Below are positions 43,980 through 53,050 of a stretch of DNA of 64,000 nucleotides, piece by piece (positions within the stretch are counted from its first letter, which is position 1; each line of letters begins with the position of its first letter). The position numbers were made by a program, and so were the translations under genes. The DNA comes from Actinomycetes bacterium (GTDB lineage: Bacteria > Actinomycetota > Actinomycetes > Actinomycetales > Dermatophilaceae). The notes below the pieces were generated by a model. That model ran no database searches, was not told the DNA's origin, and worked only from the letters and a program-made list of their open reading frames with translations. The stretch is taken from contig JAKOPT010000058.1 of assembly GCA_029778715.1 (NCBI GenBank), positions 25,947-89,946 of the forward strand. The letters run 5' to 3'.

Positions 43980-44735
43980 CTAGTCGAGAGGGCCACCAGC
44001 GACGTAGATCACCTGGCCGGAGACAAACCCGGCGTCTTCGGAGGTCAGGAAGGCGATAGTTGCCGCGATGTCCGCGGGCTGCCCGACGCGTTGGACCGGG
44101 ATCTGGGAGGCCGAGAACGTGATGAAGTCGGCGAACGGCATACCGATGCGCTCGGCGGTAGCGGCCGTCATCTCCGTCTGGATGAAGCCGGGGGCGACGG
44201 CGTTGGCCGTGACTCCGAACTTGCCCAACTCGATGGCGAGGGTCTTGGTGAAGCCCTGGAGCCCGGCCTTGGCGGCCGAGTAGTTCGCCTGGCCGCGGTT
44301 GCCCTGCGCCGACGAGGAGGAGAGGTTGACGATCCGGCCGTACTTCTCCTTCGTCATGTAGGCCTGACAGGCCTTGGTCATGAGGAACGCACCCTTGAGG
44401 TGGACGGCCATGACAGCGTCCCAATCCGCCTCGGTCATCTTGAAGATGAGGTTGTCGCGGATGATGCCGGCGTTGTTGACGAGGATGACGGGCGGGCCGA
44501 GTTCGTCGGCGATCCGGGCGATGCCGGCCTCGACCTGGTCGGCCTGGGTGACGTCGCAGCCGACGGCCAGGGCCTTGCCGCCGGCGGCGGTGATCTCGTC
44601 GGCGACGACGGCGCAGGCGGCCTCGTCGAGGTCGACGACGGCCACCGCATCACCGCGGGCGGCAAGCCAGTGGGCCGTGGCGGCTCCAATGCCACGGGCC
44701 GCGCCAGTGACGACGGCAACACGGGGGGTAGACAC
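43980..44735 (-). CDS. 3-oxoacyl-ACP reductase-like SDR
   Basis: A 251-residue classical SDR: VTGAARGIGAATA cofactor motif, VNNAGIIRD, the serine region VNLSSSSAQGN and YSAAKAG catalytic Tyr/Lys. It looks like a FabG-type reductase acting on a beta-ketoacyl-ACP or -CoA. The adjacent acyl-CoA dehydrogenase points to acyl-CoA metabolism. GTG start. The TAG stop lies close to a long inverted repeat. Confidence 0.88.
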   Translation of the reverse strand: MSTPRVAVVTGAARGIGAATAHWLAARGDAVAVVDLDEAACAVVADEITAAGGKALAVGCDVTQADQVEAGIARIADELGPPVILVNNAGIIRDNLIFKMTEADWDAVMAVHLKGAFLMTKACQAYMTKEKYGRIVNLSSSSAQGNRGQANYSAAKAGLQGFTKTLAIELGKFGVTANAVAPGFIQTEMTAATAERIGMPFADFITFSASQIPVQRVGQPADIAATIAFLTSEDAGFVSGQVIYVAGGPLD

Positions 44736-44866
44736 GTTGGGTCCTCCGATTCGATTCGGTAACGTGGTTTGTCTCGCATCCGACCCTACTCAGTGCTGCG
44801 TTCGGCGTCTGCGACGCGCCCCACATCGGGGCGTAGCCCCCGTGAGCCACCGACGGAAGGATCGCC

Positions 44867-47032
44867 GTGGAGACTTGGCCGGGATCGGCATACCCCCTGG
44901 GGGCCACGTACGACGGGAGCGGGGTCAACTTCGCGGTCTTCTCCGAGGTCGCCAAGCGGGTCGAGGTGTGCCTCATCGACGAGGACGACACGGGCGGGCT
45001 CGTCGAGCGGCGGGTCGATCTGCCCGAGGTCGACGGGTTCGTCTGGCACTGCTACGTGCCGGGAGTGCAACCGGGTCAGCGCTACGGCTTCCGCGTCCAC
45101 GGCCCCTACGCCCCGGCGAAGGGGCATCGCTGCGACCCCTCGAAACTGCTCCTCGACCCCTACGCCAAGGCCATCGACGGCCAGATCGTCGATCACGCGT
45201 CGCTGTTCTCCTACGACTTCGAGGACCCTCAGGTGCGCAACACCGAGGACTCTCTTGACGCCACCATGCACAGCGTCGTCGTCAACCCCTACTTCGACTG
45301 GGGCCACGACCGCCCCCCACGGCACGGCTACCACGAAACCGTGGTTTACGAGGCGCACGTCAAGGGCCTGACGATGACCCACCCCGATATCCCCGAGGCG
45401 ATCCGTGGCACGTATGCCGCGGTGGCCCACCCGGTGATCATCGACCACCTCACCGCGCTCGGCGTGACCGCGATCGAACTCATGCCGGTGCACCAGTTCG
45501 TCCAAGACACCGGCCTGCAGGCCAAGGGCCTCATCAACTATTGGGGCTACAACACGATCGGTTTCCTCGCGCCGCACAACGCGTATGCCGCGGGCAGCCT
45601 CGGTCAGCAAGTCACCGAGTTCAAAGCGATGGTCAAGGCTCTCCACGAGGCCGACATCGAGGTGATCCTCGACGTCGTCTACAACCACACGGCCGAGGGC
45701 AACGAGTGGGGCCCGACCCTGTGCTTCCGTGGGCTGGACAACGCAAGTTACTACCGGCTGGTCGACCGGTCCAAGGAGCACTACTACGACACAACCGGCA
45801 CCGGCAACAGCCTGCTCATGCGCAATCCGCACGTGTTGCAACTCATCATGGACAGCCTGCGCTACTGGGTGACCGAGATGCACGTCGACGGGTTCCGGTT
45901 CGACCTGGCGGCGACCCTGGCGCGCCCGTTCCACGAGGTCGACAAGTTGTCCGCGTTCTTCGACCTGATCCAGCAAGACCCGGTGATTTCGCAGGTCAAG
46001 TTGATCGCCGAACCCTGGGATGTGGGGGACGGGGGCTATCAGGTCGGCAATTTCCCGCCCCTGTGGACCGAGTGGAACGGCAAGTTCCGCGACACGGTGC
46101 GCGACTTCTGGCGGGGCGAGCCCTCGACGCTGGGCGAGTTCGCGTCCCGGATCACCGGCAGCAGCGACCTCTACGGCCATAGCGGCCGCAAGCCGATCGC
46201 ATCGATCAACTTCATCACCGCCCACGACGGCTTCACCATGCGTGACCTGGTGTCGTACAACGAGAAACACAACGAGGCCAACCTTGAGGGCAACCGCGAC
46301 GGGGAGAGCCACAACCGGTCGTGGAACTGCGGCGTCGAGGGGCCGGCCGATGACGCCGAGATCGATGCGCTGCGGTTGCGCCAGCAACGCAACTTCTTGA
46401 CGACCCTGCTGCTCAGCCAGGGCGTGCCAATGATCAGCCACGGCGACGAGGTCGGTCGCACGCAGCAGGGCAACAACAACGTCTATTGCCAGGACAATGG
46501 CCTGTCGTGGTTGGACTGGGACCTTGGCCCCGACCAAGAGGCGCTGTTGGCCTTCACCCAAGGGATCGTCGCGTTGCGCCGCAAACATCCGGTGTTCCGC
46601 CGCCGACGCTTCTTCGCGGGCAGCGCCGACCATGGGGGCGAGTCCGAACTCGGTGACATCGCCTGGCTCAAGCCCAGCGGTGAGCAGATGACCGAGGCGG
46701 ACTGGACCAACGGTGAAGCGCGCTTTGTCGGCATGTGGCTCAACGGTTCGGCGATCCGCGAGCCCGACCACCGCGGGCGGCGAATCGTCGACGACAACTT
46801 CCTCGTCGTCTTCAACGCCGGCGCGGAGGATGCGACGTTCACCCTGCCCGGTGCCGCCTGGGGCGGCCCGTGGTTCACCGAGGTCGACACCGACGCGGAC
46901 GGCGATGGCGTGGTCGAACCGCTGTCGGGAGGCTCTGTGGCCGTGGGTGGGCGCTCCGCGCTCGTCCTCCGCAGCGTGCGCACCACGGTCCCGACGAACG
47001 GCCACAGTGGGAGCACCGCCGAGAAGGCTTGA
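44867..47032 (+). CDS. glgX: Glycogen debranching enzyme GlgX
   Basis: Hydrolyses alpha-1,6 branches of limit dextrins. 721 residues: an N-terminal CBM48-like domain (YPLGATYDGSGVNFAVFS), then a GH13 barrel with VILDVVYNHTAEG, DGFRFDLAATL (nucleophile Asp), IAEPWDVG (acid/base Glu) and NFITAHDGFTMRDLV (third catalytic Asp), and a C-terminal beta domain. Length and motifs match the GlgX/TreX family. GTG start with GGAAGG six bases upstream. Confidence 0.96.
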   Translation: METWPGSAYPLGATYDGSGVNFAVFSEVAKRVEVCLIDEDDTGGLVERRVDLPEVDGFVWHCYVPGVQPGQRYGFRVHGPYAPAKGHRCDPSKLLLDPYAKAIDGQIVDHASLFSYDFEDPQVRNTEDSLDATMHSVVVNPYFDWGHDRPPRHGYHETVVYEAHVKGLTMTHPDIPEAIRGTYAAVAHPVIIDHLTALGVTAIELMPVHQFVQDTGLQAKGLINYWGYNTIGFLAPHNAYAAGSLGQQVTEFKAMVKALHEADIEVILDVVYNHTAEGNEWGPTLCFRGLDNASYYRLVDRSKEHYYDTTGTGNSLLMRNPHVLQLIMDSLRYWVTEMHVDGFRFDLAATLARPFHEVDKLSAFFDLIQQDPVISQVKLIAEPWDVGDGGYQVGNFPPLWTEWNGKFRDTVRDFWRGEPSTLGEFASRITGSSDLYGHSGRKPIASINFITAHDGFTMRDLVSYNEKHNEANLEGNRDGESHNRSWNCGVEGPADDAEIDALRLRQQRNFLTTLLLSQGVPMISHGDEVGRTQQGNNNVYCQDNGLSWLDWDLGPDQEALLAFTQGIVALRRKHPVFRRRRFFAGSADHGGESELGDIAWLKPSGEQMTEADWTNGEARFVGMWLNGSAIREPDHRGRRIVDDNFLVVFNAGAEDATFTLPGAAWGGPWFTEVDTDADGDGVVEPLSGGSVAVGGRSALVLRSVRTTVPTNGHSGSTAEKA

Positions 47033-47060
47033 GGGCCTGGCCGGCGCCGAGAAGGGGGTG

Positions 47061-47112
47061 CGCGGCATACGGGCCGGCGCGGCATATGGGGTGGGGCCGT
47101 TCGTATGCCGCG
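47061..47112. terminator. Inverted CGGCATAC/GTATGCCG pair between convergent genes
   Basis: Eleven-base perfect arms CGCGGCATACG (47061-47071) and CGTATGCCGCG (47102-47112), separated by 30 bases containing a further GGCCGG…GGGGCCG pairing. It lies between the ends of glgX and the thioesterase gene, so it is placed to end both transcripts. Confidence 0.6.
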
Positions 47113-47127
47113 GGCAGGCGTCGCCGG

Positions 47128-48087
47128 CTACAAGCCCTTGACGCGGACCATGCCTTCTTGAGCGACGGTCGCGATGAGGGTGCCGTCGCGGGTGAACATC
47201 TTGCCCACGCCCAAGCCCCGGCCCGAGCGGGCCGACGGGGTGCACTGGTCGTAGAGCACCCAGTCGTCGACCCGTCCGGGGCGGTGGAACCACATGGCAT
47301 GGTCGAGGGAGGCCATTCGCAGCCGTCGATCACTCCACGGCAGGCTGTGGCGGCGCAGGATGGGTTCGAGCAGGGTGTAGTCAGAGCAGTAGGCCAGCGT
47401 GGCGGCCTGGATCAGGGGGTCGTCGGGCAGCGCCCCGATGGTGCGCATCCACACGCTTTGACGGGCACTTTGTTCGGGGACGGAGTAGAACAGGGCCCCG
47501 TCAACGTGCCGCAAGTCCACCGGGCGGCGCCGCGCGATCGCCCCCGCCGTGGGGTCGGCATACCGGTCGACGACCTCGGTCAGCGAGGGCAACTCCTCGG
47601 GGGCGGGGACGGCCGGCATCGGTTCCTGGTGATCGAGGCCGCCGGCGGGCGCCTGGAACGAGGCACTCGCCGCAAGGATCGTCGCTCCGTGCTGGATGGC
47701 GTGGACTCGGCGGGTCGAGAACGAGGCCCCGTCCCGCATCCGTTCGACAGTGAAATGGATCGGGGCGGTGTCGTCCCCGGGCCGCATGAAGTAGGCATGC
47801 AGGGAGTGAATGGGCCGTGTGGTGGCATCGCCCTCCGCCCCGACCGTCCGCCCGGCGGCCATGACGCACTGGGCGAGAACCTGCCCCCCGAAAACCCGGC
47901 CGTGCGGCATCTTCTGACTCTGCCCGAGGAAGACCGTGACGTCCTCGTTGAACAGCGACGGCAGGTCCGAGGGGCCCTCCTGGCCCTGCGGGCGGCGCGG
48001 GCGCAGACTGACCTCAACAGCGCCCACCTCCTCGAGGTCGAGGGTGGCCAGCAGGTTGGCGATGGGCGTGGGTCGAGCGTCGGACAC
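47128..48087 (-). CDS. Acyl-CoA thioesterase II (TesB-like)
   Basis: A double hot-dog enzyme of about 319 residues that hydrolyses acyl-CoA. VFGGQVLAQCVMAAGRTV lies in the first hot-dog helix, and LHAYFMRPGD and SLDHAMWFHRPGRVDDWVLYDQ in the expected places; the Asp, Thr/Gln catalytic set of TesB is compatible. GTG start at 48087, next to the 32-bp tandem repeat. Possibly linked metabolically to the acyl-CoA genes 4 kb away. Confidence 0.92.
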   Translation of the reverse strand: MSDARPTPIANLLATLDLEEVGAVEVSLRPRRPQGQEGPSDLPSLFNEDVTVFLGQSQKMPHGRVFGGQVLAQCVMAAGRTVGAEGDATTRPIHSLHAYFMRPGDDTAPIHFTVERMRDGASFSTRRVHAIQHGATILAASASFQAPAGGLDHQEPMPAVPAPEELPSLTEVVDRYADPTAGAIARRRPVDLRHVDGALFYSVPEQSARQSVWMRTIGALPDDPLIQAATLAYCSDYTLLEPILRRHSLPWSDRRLRMASLDHAMWFHRPGRVDDWVLYDQCTPSARSGRGLGVGKMFTRDGTLIATVAQEGMVRVKGL

Positions 48088-48128
48088 GCATCCACCCTAA
48101 ACGGCGTGCGCGGTTCGTCGGCCGCCGC

Positions 48129-48194
48129 TCGGAGGTAAACAATCGACCAATAGGTGGGTTGGTCGGAGGTAAACAATCGACCAATAGGTGGGTT
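48129..48194. repeat. Two 32-bp direct repeats carrying the 20-bp dispersed element
   Basis: Perfect copies at 48129-48160 and 48163-48194, two bases apart. Each contains AATCGACCAATAGGTGGGTT. The complement AACCCACCTATTGGTCGATT occurs again, once exact and once with one change, inside rimM at 55.3-55.4 kb. Confidence 0.9.
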
Positions 48195-48220
48195 AATGAC
48201 GGGTGGAGCGCCCTCATGGA

Positions 48221-48362
48221 CGGTGCCTGCACTCCCTCCCAGCGTCCCCCCTCGCGCACTGACGTGCGCGAGGCGGGAACCGTGGGTGCAGCCACCTCGT
48301 CCCTCGGTGCCTGCACTCCCTCCCAGCGTCCCCCCTCGCGCACTGACGTGCGCGAGGCGGGA
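48221..48362. repeat. 58-bp direct repeat including the 3' end of tRNA-Leu
   Basis: Perfect copies at 48221-48278 and 48305-48362 (period 84). The second copy contains the last 14 bases of the tRNA-Leu gene. Each copy holds a 10-bp hairpin (for example 48334-48343 with 48348-48357), so the duplicated tRNA end can pair with sequence just beyond the tRNA. Confidence 0.85.
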
Positions 48363-48430
48363 CTTGAACCCGCACACCCGAAGGCACCAGAACCTAAATC
48401 TGGCGCGTCTGCCAATTCCGCCACTCGCGC
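48349..48430 (-). tRNA. tRNA-Leu (TAG anticodon)
   Basis: Class II cloverleaf of 82 bases on the minus strand: acceptor GCGCGAG/CTCGCGC, anticodon stem CCAGA/TCTGG around TTTAGGT (anticodon TAG), long variable arm TGCCTTCGGGTG, and GGTTCAAGTCC T-arm. Discriminator A, no encoded CCA. Its 3' end is duplicated downstream. Confidence 0.95.
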
Positions 48431-48594
48431 GCCCGTCCACTCTACGGCCACCCCGGTACATGCCGCGCCACCTCACGGACCGCGGGACCCACCGCAATCA
48501 CGGCATACGGCGGCTGTCGACCTGCGGGCGGCCCCAGCCCTGGCGGCCCAGCCCTAGCGGCCCCAGATCCTGGCGTTCGGGCGCTACCGTCGCC

Positions 48595-49851
48595 ATGATG
48601 GGGCGCGTGGGACCCCGCGCAAGCCTCAACGCCCTAGCCACGGTCGGCCTGGTGGCGAGCGTGGCGCACCTGGGACGGCTGCCGCGGGTGGCCTGGGACA
48701 CGATGTACGCCGAGGACGGGTTCACCTTCGTCCAGGGGGCCGTCGACGGCACCGCCTGGTGGGGAACGCCCTACGCCGGCTACCTGCACGTCCTGCCCCG
48801 GATCGTCGCCTCCGTCGTCACCGGTGCCCTCCCGGTGCGCGCCTGGGCGTGGGGAATGGCCGTCGGTGCGGCCCTGGTCGTCGGGTTGGTCGCTGCCCTT
48901 GCGTATGCCGTGACTCGCCATCTCGGCGGCGGTCGCCTGCTCGGCGTCGTCGCGGCGGCCGCACCAGTGCTGGTGCCCGTTGCCGGGATCGAGTCGATCG
49001 CCAACACGGGCAACACCCACAGTTACCTCGCCTACGGAGCGCTCTTCGGGATCGCGGCTCGGCCTCGGCGACGGTGGGTCCGGGTCGTGCTGGCACTGGT
49101 GGTGTTCCTCTTCGCCGCGACCGAGATTCAGGCCATCGTGATCGTGCCCGCTGCGCTGGTCCTCCTCACGTGGCATACGCGCTGTCGCTGGCCGACCGTC
49201 GGCGCCCTACTACTGGGGCTGGCCGCGCAAGCCGCCGCCTTCCTCTCCACTGGGCGTTCACGGGACAGTGCGGTGCCCCCGGCCGTGGCCGTGGCTCGCG
49301 GCTACCTTTTCGACGGAGTGCTGGGAAGCCTTGTCGGACGGGTCGGGATCGCTCGCACGGTCGTCACGGTGGGGACGTGGTGGCTCCTCGCCGCCGTGTT
49401 CGTGGGCTGGATCATCCTGCTCGTGTTGGCGCTGCGCGCTCACCCTCGCCGGCTCGTCCTCGCTCTGCTGATCGTGGCCGCGTCGATCGGGACGTGGGCG
49501 ATGGCGCACATATACAGCAACTTCGCCGCCGTGGATTTCGTCGACGGCCCGTTCAAACTGGTCCGGTGGGGGACGGCGCCCGCCCTCCTGCTGCTCGCGA
49601 CCGTGCCTCTTGTGGCCGCCCCGCTGATCGAGCGAGGCGGTGTCGAGGCCCGCGCGACACGCGTGCTGCTCGTCGGTCTTCTCGTCGTGCAAACTGCCAG
49701 TTTTGTGCTCCCCACGTCGCGATCGGGCACCTATTGGGGTGCGGAGATCGCCAAGGCGACTCCGGTATGCCGCACCGGCGCGGCATACGTCGACGTCACC
49801 ATTGTGCCGACCGACGCGGCGGTGAGGCTGCCCTGTCGGTATCTGCGCTGA
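48595..49851 (+). CDS. Polytopic membrane protein, GT-C-like
   Basis: About 418 residues with ten or more hydrophobic segments. MYAEDGFTFVQGAVDG after the first segment resembles the acidic first-loop motif of GT-C membrane glycosyltransferases, but the rest is divergent and no family can be named with confidence. The C-terminal loop contains CRTGAAYVDV, coded by an inverted motif pair. ATG 48595 and 48598 are equally possible. Stands between tRNA-Leu and recQ, convergent with recQ. Confidence 0.6.
   Translation: MMGRVGPRASLNALATVGLVASVAHLGRLPRVAWDTMYAEDGFTFVQGAVDGTAWWGTPYAGYLHVLPRIVASVVTGALPVRAWAWGMAVGAALVVGLVAALAYAVTRHLGGGRLLGVVAAAAPVLVPVAGIESIANTGNTHSYLAYGALFGIAARPRRRWVRVVLALVVFLFAATEIQAIVIVPAALVLLTWHTRCRWPTVGALLLGLAAQAAAFLSTGRSRDSAVPPAVAVARGYLFDGVLGSLVGRVGIARTVVTVGTWWLLAAVFVGWIILLVLALRAHPRRLVLALLIVAASIGTWAMAHIYSNFAAVDFVDGPFKLVRWGTAPALLLLATVPLVAAPLIERGGVEARATRVLLVGLLVVQTASFVLPTSRSGTYWGAEIAKATPVCRTGAAYVDVTIVPTDAAVRLPCRYLR
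49765..49788. repeat. Hairpin inside a coding region from an inverted motif pair
   Basis: GTATGCCGC (49765-49773) and GCGGCATAC (49780-49788) are perfect complements with a six-base loop, about 63 bases before the stop of the membrane-protein gene. Confidence 0.75.
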
Positions 49852-49923
49852 CCCGGGGTGCGGACATCGCGAGGGCGCAGGCGTTGACCGTTGCCCTCGC
49901 CCGCTCTCCGGGGCGCGCGTGAC

Positions 49924-52164
49924 CTACCCGTCGATCGCCAACACCAACGGCAGCACCTCCTCGGCACCGGCGCGGCGCAGGGCGCGGCCGGCGACGGTCA
50001 GGCTCCACCGCGAACTCACCACGTCGTCGACGAGCAGCACCGGCCCCGGATGCGCGGCGAGGGCAGCCGACAACTCGGGGCCGACGACGAACCGTTCCCA
50101 CACCGAGGCCAGCCGGAAGGCCGAGTTGCCGCCGGGCTCTCCCGCTGGCCCGCCGTGCGCCAGATCGAGGGTGCCCAAGAGCGGGAGCCGGCCGATGCGG
50201 GCCAGCCCCGCGGCGAGGGAGCCGACGAGCTGCGGATGGCGGCTGGACGGCATACCGACGACCCCGACCGGGCGAGAGCGCCAACTCCACTGCGCCAACA
50301 CCGGAACGACGGCCCGAAGCAACTCCTCGGACGCCGGTGCATCCTGGCGAAGCAGTTCGCGCAGCCGCGACCCCCAGCCGAGATCGGAGAAGCGGGCCAG
50401 CGCCCGGCCCTCGCTCACCGCCTCCTCGGCAGCGATCCGACCCTTGACCGGCACCCCGAGCCGGTCCATCCCTGGCGGCCAGAGGGAGCGGGCCGGCACG
50501 GCGACACCCACCCGTTCCAGGCGTGCGCGCGCCGAACTGACGTCGTCGTCGGGCACCTCCATCGGGAACCACCGGCCCGCGCACCCGTCGCAGCGCCCAC
50601 ACGGCTCGGCGGTCGGGTCGTCGAGGCTCCGCTGGAGGAACGCCATCCGGCACTCACCAGGCGCGCTCGCCTCGTAGGCGAGCATCAGTTGCTGCTCGGC
50701 GAGCCGGTTCGCGGCCACCCGGGCATAGCGCTCCCGGTCGTAGGTCCACGCTCGCCCGGTCGCGACCCATCCGCCGGCGACTCGCTCGACCGCCCCGTCG
50801 ACGTCGAGGACCTTGAGGAGCAGTTCCAGGCGGGTATGCCGCACGTCGACCACCGTTTCCAGCGTCGCCGTCGACAGTGGGCGCGCGGCGCCGGTGAGGG
50901 CTTGGAGGACGGCCGCGGCCTGGTCTTCGCGCGGCATGGAAACCGAGGCGAAGTAGGTCCAGATGTCGCGGTCCTCCGGGCCGGGCATGAGGAGCACGTC
51001 GGCTCGCTCGGTGGCGCGACCTGCCCGGCCCACCTGCTGGTAGTAGGCCACGGGTGAACTCGGGGCGCCGAGATGGACGACGAACCCCAGGTCGGGTTTG
51101 TCGAACCCCATGCCCAGCGCAGAGGTGGCGACAAGGGCCTTGAGGTCGTTGTCGCGCAGCGCGTGTTCCCAGCGTTCGCGGTCGGCGGGATCGGTGCGGC
51201 CGGTGTAGGCGGCGACCCGGTGCCCGGCCTCGGCCAGGGCTGCGGCGACGTCCTCGGCGCCGGCGACGGTCAGGGTGTAGATGATGCCGCTGCCCGGCAA
51301 CGCGTCGAGGTGCGCGAGTAGCCACCCGAGGCGGCGCTCGGGCCCCGTGACAGGAGTGACGCCAAGGCGTAGCGACTCCCGGGCCAGGCCGCCGCGGATG
51401 GTCCGCACCTCCTGGGGCATCCGAGGGGCTTCGGCCGGAGGGGTGAGTGCCGGAGGGGCGGCCGATTGGGGGGCGGCCGATTGGGGGGCGGCCGATTGGG
51501 GGGCGGACGCCGCCGCCCGGGCGTTCGGGGCGCCAGCGGACGTGGTGGCTCCTGGGACGTTCAGTTGCTCGACGACATCGGCGACCACGCGCTCGTTGGC
51601 GGTCGCGGTCGTCGCCAGCACCGGCACGTCGGGCGCCAACCCCGCCAAGAGGTCCTTGATGCGCCGGTAGTCGGGGCGGAAATCGTGTCCCCAGTCGCTG
51701 ATGCAATGCGCTTCGTCGATGACGAGGAGCCCGCAGCGACGTGCGAGTTCGGGCAATTGCTCGGCGCGGAACCGGGGATTGTTGAGGCGCTCGGGCGAGA
51801 CGAGCAGCAGGTCGACATCGTCGCGGGTCAGGGCCTCCCCGATGTCGGCCCAATCCTGGGCGTTGGCCGAGTTCATGGTCACCGCGCGCAGCCCGGCTCG
51901 GGACGCGGCCGTAACCTGGTCGCGCATCAGGGCTAGAAGGGGACTGACGATGAGCGTCGGCCCGGCTCCTTCGGCTCTCCGCAGCGCGGTGGCCACGAAA
52001 TAGACCGCCGACTTGCCCCACCCGGTGCGTTGGACGACCAGCACTCGGGCCCGCCGCGCGACGAGCGCCTCGATCGCCTCGAGTTGCCCGTCGCGGAAGC
52101 CCACGTCGTCGCGACCCACGAGGGCGCCCAGGGCCGCGGTGGCCACCTCCGGATCGAATGCCAT
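49924..52164 (-). CDS. RecQ-family helicase with C-terminal phosphoribosyltransferase-like domain
   Basis: About 746 residues. The helicase core shows QRTGWGKSAVYF (Walker A with Trp in place of the usual Gly), VIDEAHCISDWGHDFRPDY (DEAH and the RecQ aromatic loop), TTATAN, ATSALGMGFDKPDLGFV and QVGRAGRA. A zinc-binding cysteine set follows (CRMAFLQ…CGRCDGC). The last ~170 residues end in GPVLLVDDVVSSRWSL, the PRPP-loop of phosphoribosyltransferases such as ComF. Residues about 220-235 are three copies of a five-residue AAPQS repeat. The ATG at 52164 is chosen because upstream sequence is repeat-derived. Likely role: DNA repair or recombination. Confidence 0.88.
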   Translation of the reverse strand: MAFDPEVATAALGALVGRDDVGFRDGQLEAIEALVARRARVLVVQRTGWGKSAVYFVATALRRAEGAGPTLIVSPLLALMRDQVTAASRAGLRAVTMNSANAQDWADIGEALTRDDVDLLLVSPERLNNPRFRAEQLPELARRCGLLVIDEAHCISDWGHDFRPDYRRIKDLLAGLAPDVPVLATTATANERVVADVVEQLNVPGATTSAGAPNARAAASAPQSAAPQSAAPQSAAPPALTPPAEAPRMPQEVRTIRGGLARESLRLGVTPVTGPERRLGWLLAHLDALPGSGIIYTLTVAGAEDVAAALAEAGHRVAAYTGRTDPADRERWEHALRDNDLKALVATSALGMGFDKPDLGFVVHLGAPSSPVAYYQQVGRAGRATERADVLLMPGPEDRDIWTYFASVSMPREDQAAAVLQALTGAARPLSTATLETVVDVRHTRLELLLKVLDVDGAVERVAGGWVATGRAWTYDRERYARVAANRLAEQQLMLAYEASAPGECRMAFLQRSLDDPTAEPCGRCDGCAGRWFPMEVPDDDVSSARARLERVGVAVPARSLWPPGMDRLGVPVKGRIAAEEAVSEGRALARFSDLGWGSRLRELLRQDAPASEELLRAVVPVLAQWSWRSRPVGVVGMPSSRHPQLVGSLAAGLARIGRLPLLGTLDLAHGGPAGEPGGNSAFRLASVWERFVVGPELSAALAAHPGPVLLVDDVVSSRWSLTVAGRALRRAGAEEVLPLVLAIDG
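51461..51505. repeat. Three 15-bp tandem repeats in the recQ linker
   Basis: Three perfect copies of GCCGATTGGGGGGCG. They code on the minus strand for the AAPQS repeats between helicase lobes. A partial copy precedes them. Confidence 0.9.
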
Positions 52165-52240
52165 GCCCAGACGGTATGCCGTGGGGCTGACAGTCAGTCT
52201 CGGCGAGACACCAGGCGCCTCGTCTCGACCCGCGTGATGG

Positions 52241-52378
52241 GGTGCTCGCACGTGGGGGTCCTGGCATGTCGGGGTGCTCGCATGACGGGCCCAGGCACGT
52301 CGGGGCCCTGGCGCGTCGGGCTCTCGCATGTGGGGGTCCTGGCATGTCGGGGCGCTGGCATGTTGGGCCCTGGCGCAG
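52241..52378. repeat. Degenerate tandem array of about 16-bp units
   Basis: Eight to nine imperfect units resembling GGTCCTGGCATGTCGG, with CATG and CGGG as the steadiest parts. A longer unit of two (GTGGGGGTCCTGGCATGTCG) recurs at both ends of the array. Confidence 0.7.
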
Positions 52379-52533
52379 AGGGGCTTCGCGCGCCAGGCTC
52401 GCCGCGCGCCATGGATACCGCGCGGGGTGCGTCCTCCCGCGCGGCACGGGAGCACGGATGTCAGGTCTCCCGCGCCGCGCTCGTGCTCCCGCACGGCTCA
52501 CGGCACCCGCGCATGCGCCCGCTCGCCGACCCC

Positions 52534-52659
52534 GTGCGGGCTTCCCTGCGTGAGGTGTTGTGATCACCCCACTTCTTGCAGGCTAGGGCGCAGCGGGTGG
52601 CGGGCGTGTGGCGAGGAGTGGGACTGTTGGGCTGGATGGGGCCAGTGTGGTTAGTGAGG
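52534..52659. repeat. Long intergenic repeat, copy 1
   Basis: The fullest copies (this one and 53051-53167) begin GTGCGGGCTTCCCTGCGT, pass through TTGTGATCACCCCAC, and share a G-rich body (AGGGCGCAG…GGTGGCGGGCG…CAGTGTGG). This copy has about ten substitutions against copy 3. Confidence 0.8.
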
Positions 52660-52871
52660 TGTGTTGGAGGGGTGGCTGTGAGTCATGAGCGGACTGCCGG
52701 GCGCCCTGGCCGGGCTGCCACGGGTCAGTGTGCACCTGGAGGCGGTATTCGGGCCTTGGCTGCAGCCTGATGGTTGTCGGGACGACCACCCCACTTCAGC
52801 CAAGCGGCCAGTCGCCATCCTGAGGCGTTCTCCCGCGGGCTACCGTGCGAGAGAGGGGGTGATCGCGACGC

Positions 52872-52958
52872 TTTGTGCAGGGTAGGGCGCAGTGGGTGGC
52901 GGGCGCGTGGCGAGGGGTGGGGCTGTTGGGTCGGATGGGGGCAGTGTGGTTAGTGAGG
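52872..52958. repeat. Long intergenic repeat, copy 2 (lacks the left part)
   Basis: Only the G-rich body is kept (TGCAGGGTAGGGCGCAGTGG onward to GTTAGTGAGG); the left TGATCACCCC part is replaced by GTGATCGCGACG. Confidence 0.75.
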
Positions 52959-53050
52959 CGCCGCTGAGGGGTCAGCTGCCTGTCCTGTGCGGGCTCTCGT
53001 CTGTCCTGTGGGGTTGCCGTGTGTACTGGGCGGGTTGTCGGGTGCGTCTC

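Noticed and set aside
52165..52494. Upstream extension of the recQ reading frame by about 110 codons
   Set aside because: It is translated from the 16-bp array, gives Arg/Pro/His-rich repeats, and the helicase starts normally at the ATG at 52164.
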